From Sphingobium indicum B90A (GTDB lineage Bacteria; Pseudomonadota; Alphaproteobacteria; Sphingomonadales; Sphingomonadaceae), in assembly GCF_000264945.2 (NCBI RefSeq), contig NZ_CP013070.1:2666001-2730000 (forward strand): a DNA stretch of 64,000 bases, in the 5' to 3' direction. The notes below the pieces were generated by a model. It did no database searches. It was not told the DNA's origin and saw nothing but the letters and a program-made list of their open reading frames with translations. Numbering within the stretch: the first letter of the stretch is position 1; each line of letters starts with the position of its first letter. Position numbers and translations under genes: made by a program. Below are positions 16,031-24,508 of the stretch, piece after piece.

Positions 16031-18157
16031 ATGACGAACCGAATGTATCGTTCCGCAGTGCTGCGTGCCGGTTGCGCCCTATCCGCATTGTCTGCCGCCC
16101 TTCCCGCCTTCGCCCAGGACGCGCCCGCCGATGCGGCGCCGCAAGCCTATCATGATCAACGAGCGGACATCATCGTCACCGCCATCATTCCCCGCCGGCA
16201 GGGCGATATTCTTTCCGGGACGTCCGTGGTGTCCGGCCAGGAACTCACCCGGTCGCTGCGTCCCACCATCGGCGACACGCTGGCGCGCCAGCCGGGCGTC
16301 TCCGCGACCTCCTTCGGTCCCAACGCTTCCCGCCCCGTGCTGCGCGGTTTCCAGGGGGAACGCGTGCGTATCCTGACCGACGGCATCGGCAGCTTCGACG
16401 TGTCGAACACTTCGGTCGACCATGCCGTGGCGATCAACCCCCTTACCGCCGACCGGATAGAGGTGCTGCGCGGCCCCGCGGCATTGCTCTACGGTTCCTC
16501 GGCCATTGGCGGCGTGGTCAATGTGATCGACAGCCGCATCCCCCGCCGCGTGCCCGACGAGCCGATCCATGTCGAGGGCATCGCCACCTATGGCAGCGCC
16601 GCCAATGAGCGCACCGGATCGGGCGAGATCGAGGTGCCCGTCGGCGACAGGTTCGTGGTCCATTTCGACGGCAGCTATTCCAAGAGCGGCGACCTGGACA
16701 CCGGCAGCTATATCCTGACGCCAGCGCTGCGCGCGCAGGCGGCGTTGAGCGGCGATCCGGAGATTGAGGATCTGGCCAATCTGCGCGGCAAGCTGCCCAA
16801 CAGCGCGGCGCGCACCTGGGAAGTGGCGGGCGGCGCGGCGCTGATCACCGATGGCGGCAATCTGGGCTTTTCGGTCGCGCATACCGACAATTTCTATGGC
16901 GTGCCCGTCCGCTATTCGCTCGACCCCGACGGCGAAGCGGAAGAGGTGCGGCTGCACATGAAGCAGGATCGCGCCGACCTGCGCGCCGAACTGCCGGTCA
17001 ATGGCGGCTTCCTGGAATCAATCCGCCTGCGCGCTGGCTTTGCCGATTACCAGCATCAGGAGATCGAGGAGACGGGCGAGGTCGGCACGACCTTCTATAA
17101 CCAGTCCATCGAATCGCGGCTGGAACTGGTGCAGGCCAAGCGCGGCGGATGGGACGGCGCAATCGGCGCGCAATTCTTCGCCCGCAATTTCCACGTCGTG
17201 GGGGAGGAGAAGTTCCTGCCGCGCAACGAGACGGAGCAACTGGGTTTCTTCACGCTGCAATCCTTCGACCTTGGCACCACGCGGGTGGAACTGGGCGGAC
17301 GCTATGAGCATACGCGGGTCGGGGCGGACGCGGACGAGACGCTGCTCAATCCCGCCTATCGCCGCAGCTTCGATGCGCTGTCCGGATCGCTAGGGGTCAG
17401 CCAGGAAATCGTGCCGGGCTGGCGCGTCGGGCTGAACCTGTCCCGCACGGAGCGCGCCCCTTCGGCCGAGGAACTGTTCGCGCGCGGCAACCATGCCGGA
17501 ACGCAGGCCTTCGAACTGGGCAATCCCGATTTCGGGCTGGAAAAGAGCTGGGGCGTCGAGGGCACGCTGCGCGGCCAGGGCAATGGCTATACCGTCTCGC
17601 TGTCCGCCTATCACAATTGGTTCGACGGCTATATCTACGATTCGCTGGCCGACGACAGCGTCTGCATGGCGGCAAATGGCGGAGAGCCGCTCGACTTCCC
17701 CTGCTACCAGAACCTCCAGGCCGACGCCCGCTATCTGGGCTTCGAGGCGGAGGGCACGGTGAAGCTAGGGCAGGTGGGCGGCTATGCCGTCAATCTGGAC
17801 GGCGTGGCGGACTATGTCCGGGCCACCATCGTCGGGTCGGGTCCGGCGCCGCGCATACCCCCGCTTCGCCTGCTGGGCGGCGTGGAATTGCAGGGCGACC
17901 GGCTGAGCCTGCGCGGCGAAGTCGAGCGCAGCTTCGCCCAGAACCGCATCGCCGACACCGAAACGCCCACCGACGGCTTCACGCTGGTCAACGCCTCCCT
18001 GTCCTTCAAGCCGATCAAGGGAAATGAGCGGACGACCATCACCCTGTCCGCCAACAACATCTTCGATGTCGAGGCGCGGCGGGCGGCGAGTTTCCTGAAA
18101 GATTACGCCCCCCTGGCAGGGCGGGACATCCGCATCACGGCGCGGCTGTCGATCTGA
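16031..18157 (+). CDS. TonB-dependent outer-membrane receptor, ZnuD-like
   Basis: A 708-residue receptor. A signal peptide (1-28, cut after AFA) is followed by a TonB-box-like DIIVTA (about 49-54). The plug domain contains RPVLRGFQGERVRILTDG and DHAVAINPLTADRIEVLRGP, then LLYGSSAIGGVVNVIDSRIP. A 22-strand barrel ends with DIRITARLSI. The DHAV...LRGPAALLYGSSAIGGVVNV wording is close to ZnuD-type zinc/heme receptors. The loop with a Cys pair (DSVCMAAN..DFPCYQN) may form a disulfide. The start could be 16031 or the ATG at 16043. The substrate is inferred only; it could be another metal complex. Confidence 0.85.
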   Translation: MTNRMYRSAVLRAGCALSALSAALPAFAQDAPADAAPQAYHDQRADIIVTAIIPRRQGDILSGTSVVSGQELTRSLRPTIGDTLARQPGVSATSFGPNASRPVLRGFQGERVRILTDGIGSFDVSNTSVDHAVAINPLTADRIEVLRGPAALLYGSSAIGGVVNVIDSRIPRRVPDEPIHVEGIATYGSAANERTGSGEIEVPVGDRFVVHFDGSYSKSGDLDTGSYILTPALRAQAALSGDPEIEDLANLRGKLPNSAARTWEVAGGAALITDGGNLGFSVAHTDNFYGVPVRYSLDPDGEAEEVRLHMKQDRADLRAELPVNGGFLESIRLRAGFADYQHQEIEETGEVGTTFYNQSIESRLELVQAKRGGWDGAIGAQFFARNFHVVGEEKFLPRNETEQLGFFTLQSFDLGTTRVELGGRYEHTRVGADADETLLNPAYRRSFDALSGSLGVSQEIVPGWRVGLNLSRTERAPSAEELFARGNHAGTQAFELGNPDFGLEKSWGVEGTLRGQGNGYTVSLSAYHNWFDGYIYDSLADDSVCMAANGGEPLDFPCYQNLQADARYLGFEAEGTVKLGQVGGYAVNLDGVADYVRATIVGSGPAPRIPPLRLLGGVELQGDRLSLRGEVERSFAQNRIADTETPTDGFTLVNASLSFKPIKGNERTTITLSANNIFDVEARRAASFLKDYAPLAGRDIRITARLSI

Positions 18158-18262
18158 CGCGTGGATCGATTGCGCAATGTGACGATTTTGTTACAAGGCG
18201 CCGGTGATTCAGGGGCCGCCATTCATCAGTCATGAACGCCGAGCGGCGCATAAGGGCGGCTG

Positions 18263-19378
18263 ATGCGTCAGATCGCCGCCCTTCCCTATGCGACCGGCCC
18301 GGACGGGTCGATGCGCATATTGCTGATCACGTCGCGGGACACGCGGCGCTGGGTGATCCCCAAGGGCAATCGCATCAAGGGCATGGCCGGGCACCGCGCC
18401 GCCGAACTGGAAGCCTATGAGGAAGCGGGCATCCACGGCATTGCCTGCCCCGCGCCGCTCGGCCGCTATCGTTATGACAAGAAACGGCGGCGCGGCGACA
18501 CGAAAGAGGCGACGGTCGAGGTTTTCCCGCTTGCAGTGACCGGCCAGTTGCCGCAATGGCCCGAACAAGGGCAGCGGGAACTGCGTTGGTTCCCCGTTGC
18601 CGAAGCTGCAAAGGCCGTCGACGAACCCGATCTGCAATCCATCATCGCCGCTTTCCGCGAACCGCCCCGGGATCCCGGCCTGTTCGTGCGGACGTTGCTG
18701 CGGGTCAAGGAATGGCAAAGCGAAAGGACTGGAATGCTGCGCTGGTTTCACGCGCTGATGCCCAAGCAAGGGCGCTTTTTCGAGCAGTTCGAGGATCATG
18801 CCGCGACCCTGGTCACCGGCGCCGATGCGCTCGCCAGGCTGCTGAAGGGCGGGCCGGACATGGACGCCCAGATCAAGGAGATTTCGGACCGCGAGCATGA
18901 AGCGGACGACATCATCCGCGAAGTGCTGCAGGACGTGCGCCGCATCTTCGTGACGCCCTTCGACCGCAGCGCCATCACCGGGCTGATCGGGGTGATGGAC
19001 GACGCCATCGACCAGATGAACCAGACGGCAAAGGCCATCGCCCTGTTCGAGGTGAAGGAATTTCCGTCCCAGATGCAAGACATGAGCGCGCTGATCGTCG
19101 AATGCGCGCGGATCACGGCGGAGGCGATGCCGCTGCTGCGGTCGCTGAACCTGAATTCGGCCCGGCTGCATGACCTGACCGAAAGGCTGGTGAAGCTGGA
19201 GGGGCATGCCGACATCCTGCATGAAGCGGGGCTGAAGGCGCTCTACAACCAGGCGCGGCAGGGCAATCCGATGGATTTCGTCGTCGGCAATGAAATCTAC
19301 AGCCATCTGGAGAAGGTGACGGATCGGTTCGAGGACGTCGCCAACGAGATTTCCGGCCTGGTCATCGACCACGCCTGA
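18263..19378 (+). CDS. Nudix hydrolase fused to DUF47 (PhoU-like Pit accessory) protein
   Basis: The frame encodes 371 residues with two domains. Residues 1-150 are a Nudix hydrolase of the diphosphoinositol/diadenosine polyphosphatase type: WVIPKGNRIKG then AAELEAYEEAGI, keeping the EAYEEAG glutamates; the preceding Arg of REAYEEAG is Leu. Residues 158-371 are a full DUF47/PhoU-like helical protein (FFEQFEDHAATLVTGADAL ... NEIYSHLEKVTDRFEDVAN). DUF47 proteins partner Pit transporters, and pit follows 18 bp later. At 18734 (M158) an internal ATG has AAAGGA 7 bases upstream, so a separate 214-residue DUF47 protein may also be made. SD AAGGG supports the 18263 start. Confidence 0.82.
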   Translation: MRQIAALPYATGPDGSMRILLITSRDTRRWVIPKGNRIKGMAGHRAAELEAYEEAGIHGIACPAPLGRYRYDKKRRRGDTKEATVEVFPLAVTGQLPQWPEQGQRELRWFPVAEAAKAVDEPDLQSIIAAFREPPRDPGLFVRTLLRVKEWQSERTGMLRWFHALMPKQGRFFEQFEDHAATLVTGADALARLLKGGPDMDAQIKEISDREHEADDIIREVLQDVRRIFVTPFDRSAITGLIGVMDDAIDQMNQTAKAIALFEVKEFPSQMQDMSALIVECARITAEAMPLLRSLNLNSARLHDLTERLVKLEGHADILHEAGLKALYNQARQGNPMDFVVGNEIYSHLEKVTDRFEDVANEISGLVIDHA

Positions 19379-19396
19379 TCCGGCCGGAACACTCAT

Positions 19397-20398
19397 ATGG
19401 ACGCCCAAATCGCCTTTCCGCTGCTGGTCGCGCTGATCGGCGTCGCGCTGCTGTTCGATTTCCTGAACGGGCTGCACGACGCCGCCAATTCGATCGCGAC
19501 CATCGTGTCGACGCGGGTCTTGAAGCCGCAATATGCGGTCGCCTGGGCGGCGTTCTTCAACTTCATCGCCTTCCTCTTCTTTGGCCTGCATGTGGCGGAG
19601 ACGGTGGGCAAGGGCATTGTCGACGCCAGCATCATCGATCCGGCGGTGATCTTCGGCGCGCTGATGGGGGCGATTGCGTGGAACCTCATCACCTGGGGGC
19701 TGGGCATCCCGTCATCCAGCAGCCACGCGCTGATCGGCGGGTTGCTGGGCGCGGGGACGGCCAAGGCAGGGCTTTCCGCCGTGGTGTGGAGCGGGGTGTT
19801 CAAGACCAGCGCGGCCATCGTGATGTCTCCCGCCATCGGGCTGGTTCTGGCATTGCTGCTGGTGCTGATCGTAAGCTGGATTTTCCGGCGCTTCACGCCG
19901 CAGGGGGCGGACCGGGTGTTCCGCAAGATGCAGCTCGTGTCGGCATCGCTCTATTCGCTGGGGCATGGCGGCAATGATGCGCAGAAGACGATGGGGATCA
20001 TCGCGGTGCTGCTTTATTCGCAGGGCATGCTGACCGGCGGGTTCCATGTGCCCTTCTGGGTGGTGCTGAGCTGCCAGGCGGCGATGGGCCTTGGGACGCT
20101 GCTGGGCGGGTGGAAGATCGTCCACACCATGGGGTCGAAGATCACGCGGCTGACGCCCGGACAGGGGTTCTGCGCGGAGACGGGCGGGGCGCTGACGCTG
20201 TTCATGGCGACGCATCTGGGCGTGCCGGTGTCGACGACCCACACCATTACCGGCGCGATCGTGGGCGTCGGGGCTTCGCGGCGGCTGTCGGCGGTGCGGT
20301 GGAACGTGGCGTCGAGCATCATCGTCGCCTGGGTGGTGACGCTGCCGGCGGCGGCGGCGATCGGCGCGGCCTTTTACGGGCTGACGCGGCTGTTCTGA
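19397..20398 (+). CDS. Inorganic phosphate transporter, Pit family
   Basis: A 333-residue inner-membrane phosphate/metal-phosphate symporter. The duplicated family signature is visible: LFDFLNGLHDAANSIATIVS near the N-terminus and SLGHGGNDAQKTMGIIAVLL in the second half. GIPSSSSHALIGGLLGA and VPVSTTHTITGAIVGVGA are the repeated pore motifs. About 9-10 membrane helices are evident. It is coupled to the upstream Nudix-DUF47 gene (18 bp), the usual DUF47-pit pairing. A strong terminator follows. Confidence 0.94.
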   Translation: MDAQIAFPLLVALIGVALLFDFLNGLHDAANSIATIVSTRVLKPQYAVAWAAFFNFIAFLFFGLHVAETVGKGIVDASIIDPAVIFGALMGAIAWNLITWGLGIPSSSSHALIGGLLGAGTAKAGLSAVVWSGVFKTSAAIVMSPAIGLVLALLLVLIVSWIFRRFTPQGADRVFRKMQLVSASLYSLGHGGNDAQKTMGIIAVLLYSQGMLTGGFHVPFWVVLSCQAAMGLGTLLGGWKIVHTMGSKITRLTPGQGFCAETGGALTLFMATHLGVPVSTTHTITGAIVGVGASRRLSAVRWNVASSIIVAWVVTLPAAAAIGAAFYGLTRLF

Positions 20399-20404
20399 CG
20401 GGAA

Positions 20405-20436
20405 AAGGGCGCGGTCGGTTTTTCCGCCGCGCCCTT
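20405..20436 (+). terminator. Rho-independent-like terminator after pit
   Basis: AAGGGCGCGG pairs perfectly with CCGCGCCCTT around a 12-base loop containing TTTTT, 6 bp after the pit stop. It could also serve the convergent small gene at 20460-20627. Confidence 0.75.
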
Positions 20437-20459
20437 CCCTCTCCTGAACCCTGAAACGC

Positions 20460-20627
20460 TCAGCTCACCCGGCCGAGGCGGTGGTAGAGATTGGCGTATT
20501 TGACAGATTCCGGCTTGTCCTGAACCTCGCGCAGATAATGGGCGATGGCGGTTCGGATCAGGCCGAAATCCTCCTGGGAGAAAACCGCGCGGGAGCGGGC
20601 GGGCTGGGGTGCTTCGGTCGTTTCCAT
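20460..20627 (-). CDS. 55-residue conserved-looking protein of unknown function
   Basis: A small frame on the minus strand with ATG 20627 and a strong AAGGAAG ribosome site at ideal spacing. The product begins METTEAPQPARSRAVFSQED, continues as an amphipathic helix (FGLIRTAIAHYLREV) and ends KYANLYHRLGRVS. It looks soluble and basic. I do not recognise a named family. The ribosome site, GC3-rich codons and convergent terminator support it being real. It could alternatively be read as the leader of nothing downstream, since no minus-strand gene follows. Confidence 0.6.
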   Translation of the reverse strand: METTEAPQPARSRAVFSQEDFGLIRTAIAHYLREVQDKPESVKYANLYHRLGRVS

Positions 20628-20725
20628 GGGTCTTCCTTTCCGTTGGGATGACGCATCAAACCATGAACGAGTCGGTCAATGAAGGCCGATTAGTGAGGCG
20701 GTGTCATGCGGTGACTTGTTCATAG

Positions 20726-20740
20726 TGTCATTTTTTGACA
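20726..20740 (+). promoter_or_regulatory. Operator candidate TGTCA-N5-TGACA upstream of the ScfR-like regulator
   Basis: The inverted repeat TGTCATTTTTTGACA ends 10 bp before the ATG of the next gene. Additional TGTCA/TGACA half-sites lie nearby (GTGTCATGCGGTGAC at 20701-20715 and GGTGACA at 20742-20748). This clustering suggests self-regulation of the HTH protein. Confidence 0.55.
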
Positions 20741-20750
20741 TGGTGACAGT

Positions 20751-22166
20751 ATGGCGGATGACCGGAAACTCTATCTTGGGCCGAAGCTGCGGGTGTTGCG
20801 GCGGGAATTGGGCCTCAACCAGACGCGGATGGCGGAGGAACTGGGGGTGTCGCCCAGCTACCTCAACCATCTGGAGCGCAACCAGCGGCCGTTGACGGCG
20901 CAGATGCTGCTGCGGCTGGCCAATGTCTATGACATCGACATTCGCGATTTCGTCGCCAGCACGCAGGAAGGGGCCGCCAGCGCGCTCAGCGAGATATTGT
21001 CCGACGCGCTGGTGCGCGACATCGGCATCGCCCGCGACGAAGTGCTGGAGGTCGCGGAAAATTATCCGGGGGTGAGCGAGGCGATCGGGCGATTTTACCG
21101 GGCGCTCAGCGATTTGCGGCGCCTGCCGGAGCAGGTGGCGTCAGGATTGTCGGGCGCGCCGGGGAGCGTGGCGCCGCTGCATGCGCCGCTCGACTGGTTG
21201 CGCGAGACCATGGCGAAGGCGGGCAATCATTTCGCGGAACTGGATGCGGCGGCGGAGTCGCTGGCGGGGGAACTGGGCGACGATCCTTCCGCCTTGCAGG
21301 CGGGCATCCGGGCGCGGCTGAAGGAGCGGCATGGCATGGCCGTGCAGATCGTGCGGGAGGATGTGCTGGCGGGAACGCTGCGCCATTATGACATGCACCG
21401 GCGGCGGCTGTTGCTGAGCGAGCGGCTGGCCTCTTCGGGGCGGCTGTTCGCGGTGGCCTATCAGCTTTGCGCGCAGGAACTGGCGGACGCCATCGCCGCG
21501 CAGGTGGCGCGGGCGGGGCCGCCGGACGAAGACAGCCGCCGCCTGGCGGGAATCGCGCTCACCAACTATGCGGCGGCGGCGCTGATCATGCCCTATGACC
21601 GTTTCGCCAAGGCGGCGGAGCAGAGCCGGCACGACCTGCCGCTGCTGCGGGCGCGCTTCGGCGTGTCGATGGAGCAACTGGCGCACCGGCTGACCAGCCT
21701 GGGGCGGACGGGGGCGCGGGGCGTGCCCTTCTTCATGGCGAAGGTGGACCGGGCGGGCATCGTGTCCAAGCGCTTCGACGGGGAGGCGTGGCCCTTTGCG
21801 CGGCTGGGGGGCACCTGCCCGCGCTGGGACGCGCATGAGGAGCAGGCGCCCGATGCGGTGGCCGCGCAACTGATCGAGACGATGGACGGGCGGCGCTTCG
21901 TCAGCCTGACCGTGGGATTGCCGAGGGAAGGCGGAGCGCGGGGGCGGTCGGTGATCGCGCTGGGCTGCGAGGCGAAGCATGGGGCGCGGATCGTGCATGC
22001 CGACGGGATCGATTTCGAGAAAGGCGCGGCGACCGGGGTTGGGCCGACATGTCATTTATGCGAGCGGCGGGGCTGTCCGGATCGCGCCCTGCCGCCGGTG
22101 ACGCGGGCGCTGGATCTGCATGGCTATGAGCGGACGGTGGCGCCGTTTCCGTTTCGGCGGGTTTGA
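20751..22166 (+). CDS. Xre-type regulator of the short-chain fatty acyl (ScfR/RamB-like) family
   Basis: A 471-residue regulator. The N-terminal helix-turn-helix (about 10-65: LRVLRRELGLNQTRMAEELG, then VSPSYLNHLERNQRPL) is followed by an IrrE/M78-like central region and the ScfR C-terminal domain. The C-terminus has the cysteine cluster PTCHLCERRGCPDRA. Relatives (RamB, PrpC-locus regulators) bind acyl-CoA or related metabolites and control glyoxylate or propionate genes. No such genes flank it here, so it acts in trans or only on itself. Palindromic TGTCA repeats sit at its promoter. The frame is complete. Confidence 0.85.
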   Translation: MADDRKLYLGPKLRVLRRELGLNQTRMAEELGVSPSYLNHLERNQRPLTAQMLLRLANVYDIDIRDFVASTQEGAASALSEILSDALVRDIGIARDEVLEVAENYPGVSEAIGRFYRALSDLRRLPEQVASGLSGAPGSVAPLHAPLDWLRETMAKAGNHFAELDAAAESLAGELGDDPSALQAGIRARLKERHGMAVQIVREDVLAGTLRHYDMHRRRLLLSERLASSGRLFAVAYQLCAQELADAIAAQVARAGPPDEDSRRLAGIALTNYAAAALIMPYDRFAKAAEQSRHDLPLLRARFGVSMEQLAHRLTSLGRTGARGVPFFMAKVDRAGIVSKRFDGEAWPFARLGGTCPRWDAHEEQAPDAVAAQLIETMDGRRFVSLTVGLPREGGARGRSVIALGCEAKHGARIVHADGIDFEKGAATGVGPTCHLCERRGCPDRALPPVTRALDLHGYERTVAPFPFRRV

Positions 22167-22276
22167 GGGGGGGGATGGGGTCCGTCCACTCTCAAATAAC
22201 GTTATCCCATAAGACAGGCATAAGCTGGAAAAATAACTGCTCCGAGGAGATGTAGAGTACCGCCGCAGGACGCAGA

Positions 22277-22822
22277 TCATGAATTGGATTGTTTCCAAGC
22301 ATTCCAATCAACTGACTGAACGGAGACCTTCTGCACTTCGTCGAGATTAATAGCGTCCAGAAATAATATTATGTTTTGGCAATCCCAGCGCGCTGATGGG
22401 ACAATCAAGCCATCAAAACCAAGAAAAGCCGCAGCGGCACCAATCTCCTGTGTGCGCGTATACAGCAATTCGCGATAGCGACTATCATCTACGCCCAATC
22501 GTTTAAGCTGCCCCTCGTCCGCAAGAATGAGCGCTTTTTGCATCTTTATGGTGAGTTCGAACACGTCGTGGCGCATCCGAGAGGGGAACACCGATTGTCC
22601 ACGGCTCAGGTGAAAGTATATTTCAGCGATCGCTCCCTCACGCTTGGCTGCGCCATATAGGACGGACATTTCCGATGTGTTCCACCGACCTGATCCACGC
22701 GAGCCGTCGAGTACGTCGCGTCCGGTTCTTACGACCCGCCACATTGGGCCACTGAACGGCTGGGCGTCGATGGCACCTACGAGATCAAGAAGCCTGTCAT
22801 CAAGTGCGCGCCGGCGGTCCAC
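22277..22822 (-). CDS. RES-domain toxin
   Basis: A 181-residue RES-family toxin, known relatives of which destroy NAD+ and stop growth. Family landmarks are present: MWRVVRTG (R29), GSGRWN (44-48), YGA..REGAIAE (Y56, E67) and the C-terminal WDCQNIILF. It begins with GTG at 22822, immediately after the antitoxin stop, with no gap. The short length and the R..RW..Y..E pattern match complete RES toxins, so it is likely active. It is the third gene of an operon starting at 24483. Its AT-richer sequence differs from the surroundings and suggests transfer. Confidence 0.88.
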   Translation of the reverse strand: MDRRRALDDRLLDLVGAIDAQPFSGPMWRVVRTGRDVLDGSRGSGRWNTSEMSVLYGAAKREGAIAEIYFHLSRGQSVFPSRMRHDVFELTIKMQKALILADEGQLKRLGVDDSRYRELLYTRTQEIGAAAAFLGFDGLIVPSARWDCQNIILFLDAINLDEVQKVSVQSVDWNAWKQSNS

Positions 22823-23182
22823 TTAAAGGTAGACTCCGCTGTCCAATCGCTCGATCACCTCAAGAACTTTGGCCGTGCGTCCATCCACGATCAAGTCATA
22901 AGGACGCAAGCCATCGAGTTGCGGATGCGGAGATTGAAGCCACAGCCGTACCTCATCCGGCTCATAGAAGTCCGCAAGCCTGGCAGCGACCCAGCGCAAT
23001 TGGGCCATTGCAGTCTGCTTGTCGATGGTGGGATCTGCTTCACCCTTGCTCCAACGGCTGACGGTGGGTGGCGACACGCCGAGCATATTCGCTAAGTCGC
23101 GACCCTTAAGACCGCCCATGGCCTTAAGTTCTCCAACCAGCCGGGATACCGCTGTTTCACGATGAAGATTAGCAGCAGTCAT
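22823..23182 (-). CDS. Xre/MbcA/ParS-type antitoxin
   Basis: A 119-residue antitoxin. The N-terminal helix-turn-helix (GGLKGRDLANMLGVSPPTVSRW, about 24-45) is followed by a DUF2384-like toxin-binding C-terminus (RPYDLIVDGRTAKVLEVIERL) that ends GVYL; in the known complexes this tail plugs the RES active site. Its ATG overlaps the upstream gene's stop by 4 bp (ATGA) and its stop abuts the toxin GTG. The 17-bp inverted repeat at 24509-24553 is the obvious operator for this protein. Confidence 0.87.
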   Translation of the reverse strand: MTAANLHRETAVSRLVGELKAMGGLKGRDLANMLGVSPPTVSRWSKGEADPTIDKQTAMAQLRWVAARLADFYEPDEVRLWLQSPHPQLDGLRPYDLIVDGRTAKVLEVIERLDSGVYL

Positions 23183-24483
23183 GATGACCCTTCTTGAAAT
23201 AGATCGTTCTGCCGCGATCCGCGGCGAAATTTGGCTTCTGCAGGAGGTGCAATAGCACCCACGCGATAATGGAGGCCGGACAATGCCTCATAGGCGAGTT
23301 CAAGGCGCTTAGATGAAGACTCAATCTTTTTTCTGATGTCACCATCCATGTTGCGAATTTTGTTCGCCCTTCCCGCGATTTTCACGCGTTCTAAAAGATG
23401 CTTCTCTAAAAACTGCTCGGCGCGAAGCGACTCTGGCATGTCAGATAAGCTTTTGACGAGATGGCTTGTTTGAACGGCATGATGCGCCTCCGGGTTCCGG
23501 AGCATCTTGTCGATGTCACCACAGCAGGAAGGATCAGAGCACCCGAACAACTGTCGAGAGGTTCGTGTTCCGTCGAAGAATTCACGCATTTCTGAAGTCG
23601 ACACAAAGCGATCCAAACCCGCTATAAAAATCCGCTTGGACCCACCACCTCCGCCGCTTTCTGATGGCTTCAGCCAAGTGGACGTATCAAATCGCTGCTT
23701 ACCTTCGAGTCCGCTCGCAAAACCGCTAACCCCGCCCATAGCAGCGACAGCAAGAGAAGCAATCCCCCCGACATAGTCGGCAATGAGCGGGATGCCTAGT
23801 TCATGGAAATCCGCCGATGCTTCGATGAATCGCGAGATGCCCACGCCAGTTGCGCTTCCACCAAAGCCCGAAATGCGAAGCCAAACGCGATCAATCGGCA
23901 TGTTGCGGAGATCCTCGCGCAGAGCTTTTCGAAAGGTTGGATCACGAAACTGCGCATAGGATGCGATAATTGGATAATCGATCGGAATGTGATTACCACC
24001 ATATTGATCCAGCGCCTTACGAAGGGCCTCACAGGATTTCAGGTCGATTACGCGCCAATTCCGATTGCTCTCGCCCAAAAAATGGGCAGGAGAAAGGACG
24101 GCAGCAACCTCACTTTTCACGACATGCCGCGCAATTGGTTCGATCACACTGCGATTGGTTCCAGGCGTGAAATCGGCGGCTTCAAGGAGGCGCCCTTCCG
24201 CAGCCCAAGGCGCGGATTTCATGGAACCAGAGAAGCGACCGGGCACACTCAATTCAGCACAGTTAGTATCGAGAATGATCTCTGCCTGCCGATCCTTAAG
24301 CGACCGCATCAGGCTCTTTTGCCGACGGGTGCCTTCAGTCGCCGCGTCTAAAACAAACCTACGACTTGAAAGTTTGTTGGCGCTTAAAAGCTGTTCGCAC
24401 AACCCTTGCTCGCGAAATCCTACGCGCGTGGTTTGAGCAATTTCTGTCGGTTTTCCATGAAGATAGATAATGTTGTCGGTCAT
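23179..24483 (-). CDS. TIM-barrel-like protein of unknown function, first gene of a RES/Xre operon
   Basis: A 434-residue cytosolic protein not belonging to a family I can name. Alternating strands fit a TIM barrel: AEIILDTNCAEL (67-78), VAAVLSPAHF (126-135), PIDYPIIASYAQF (167-179), DRVWLRISGFG (198-208), IPLIADYVGG (231-240), SGFASGL (253-259) and KRIFIAGLDRF (283-293). A C-terminal C315, C320, C321 and H334/H335 cluster could bind metal, reminiscent of tRNA-guanine transglycosylase folds; this is a guess. ATG 24483 has an AGGAGG site, while the frame is open to 24534. It is translationally coupled to the antitoxin. Codons are AT-richer than the neighbours. Confidence 0.7.
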   Translation of the reverse strand: MTDNIIYLHGKPTEIAQTTRVGFREQGLCEQLLSANKLSSRRFVLDAATEGTRRQKSLMRSLKDRQAEIILDTNCAELSVPGRFSGSMKSAPWAAEGRLLEAADFTPGTNRSVIEPIARHVVKSEVAAVLSPAHFLGESNRNWRVIDLKSCEALRKALDQYGGNHIPIDYPIIASYAQFRDPTFRKALREDLRNMPIDRVWLRISGFGGSATGVGISRFIEASADFHELGIPLIADYVGGIASLAVAAMGGVSGFASGLEGKQRFDTSTWLKPSESGGGGGSKRIFIAGLDRFVSTSEMREFFDGTRTSRQLFGCSDPSCCGDIDKMLRNPEAHHAVQTSHLVKSLSDMPESLRAEQFLEKHLLERVKIAGRANKIRNMDGDIRKKIESSSKRLELAYEALSGLHYRVGAIAPPAEAKFRRGSRQNDLFQEGSS

Positions 24484-24508
24484 CACAAGTGACCTCCTCG
24501 CATTCTCC

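Noticed and set aside
18232..18420. Separate small gene before the Nudix-DUF47 gene
   Set aside because: It is a different frame over the Nudix coding region with no ribosome site or family.
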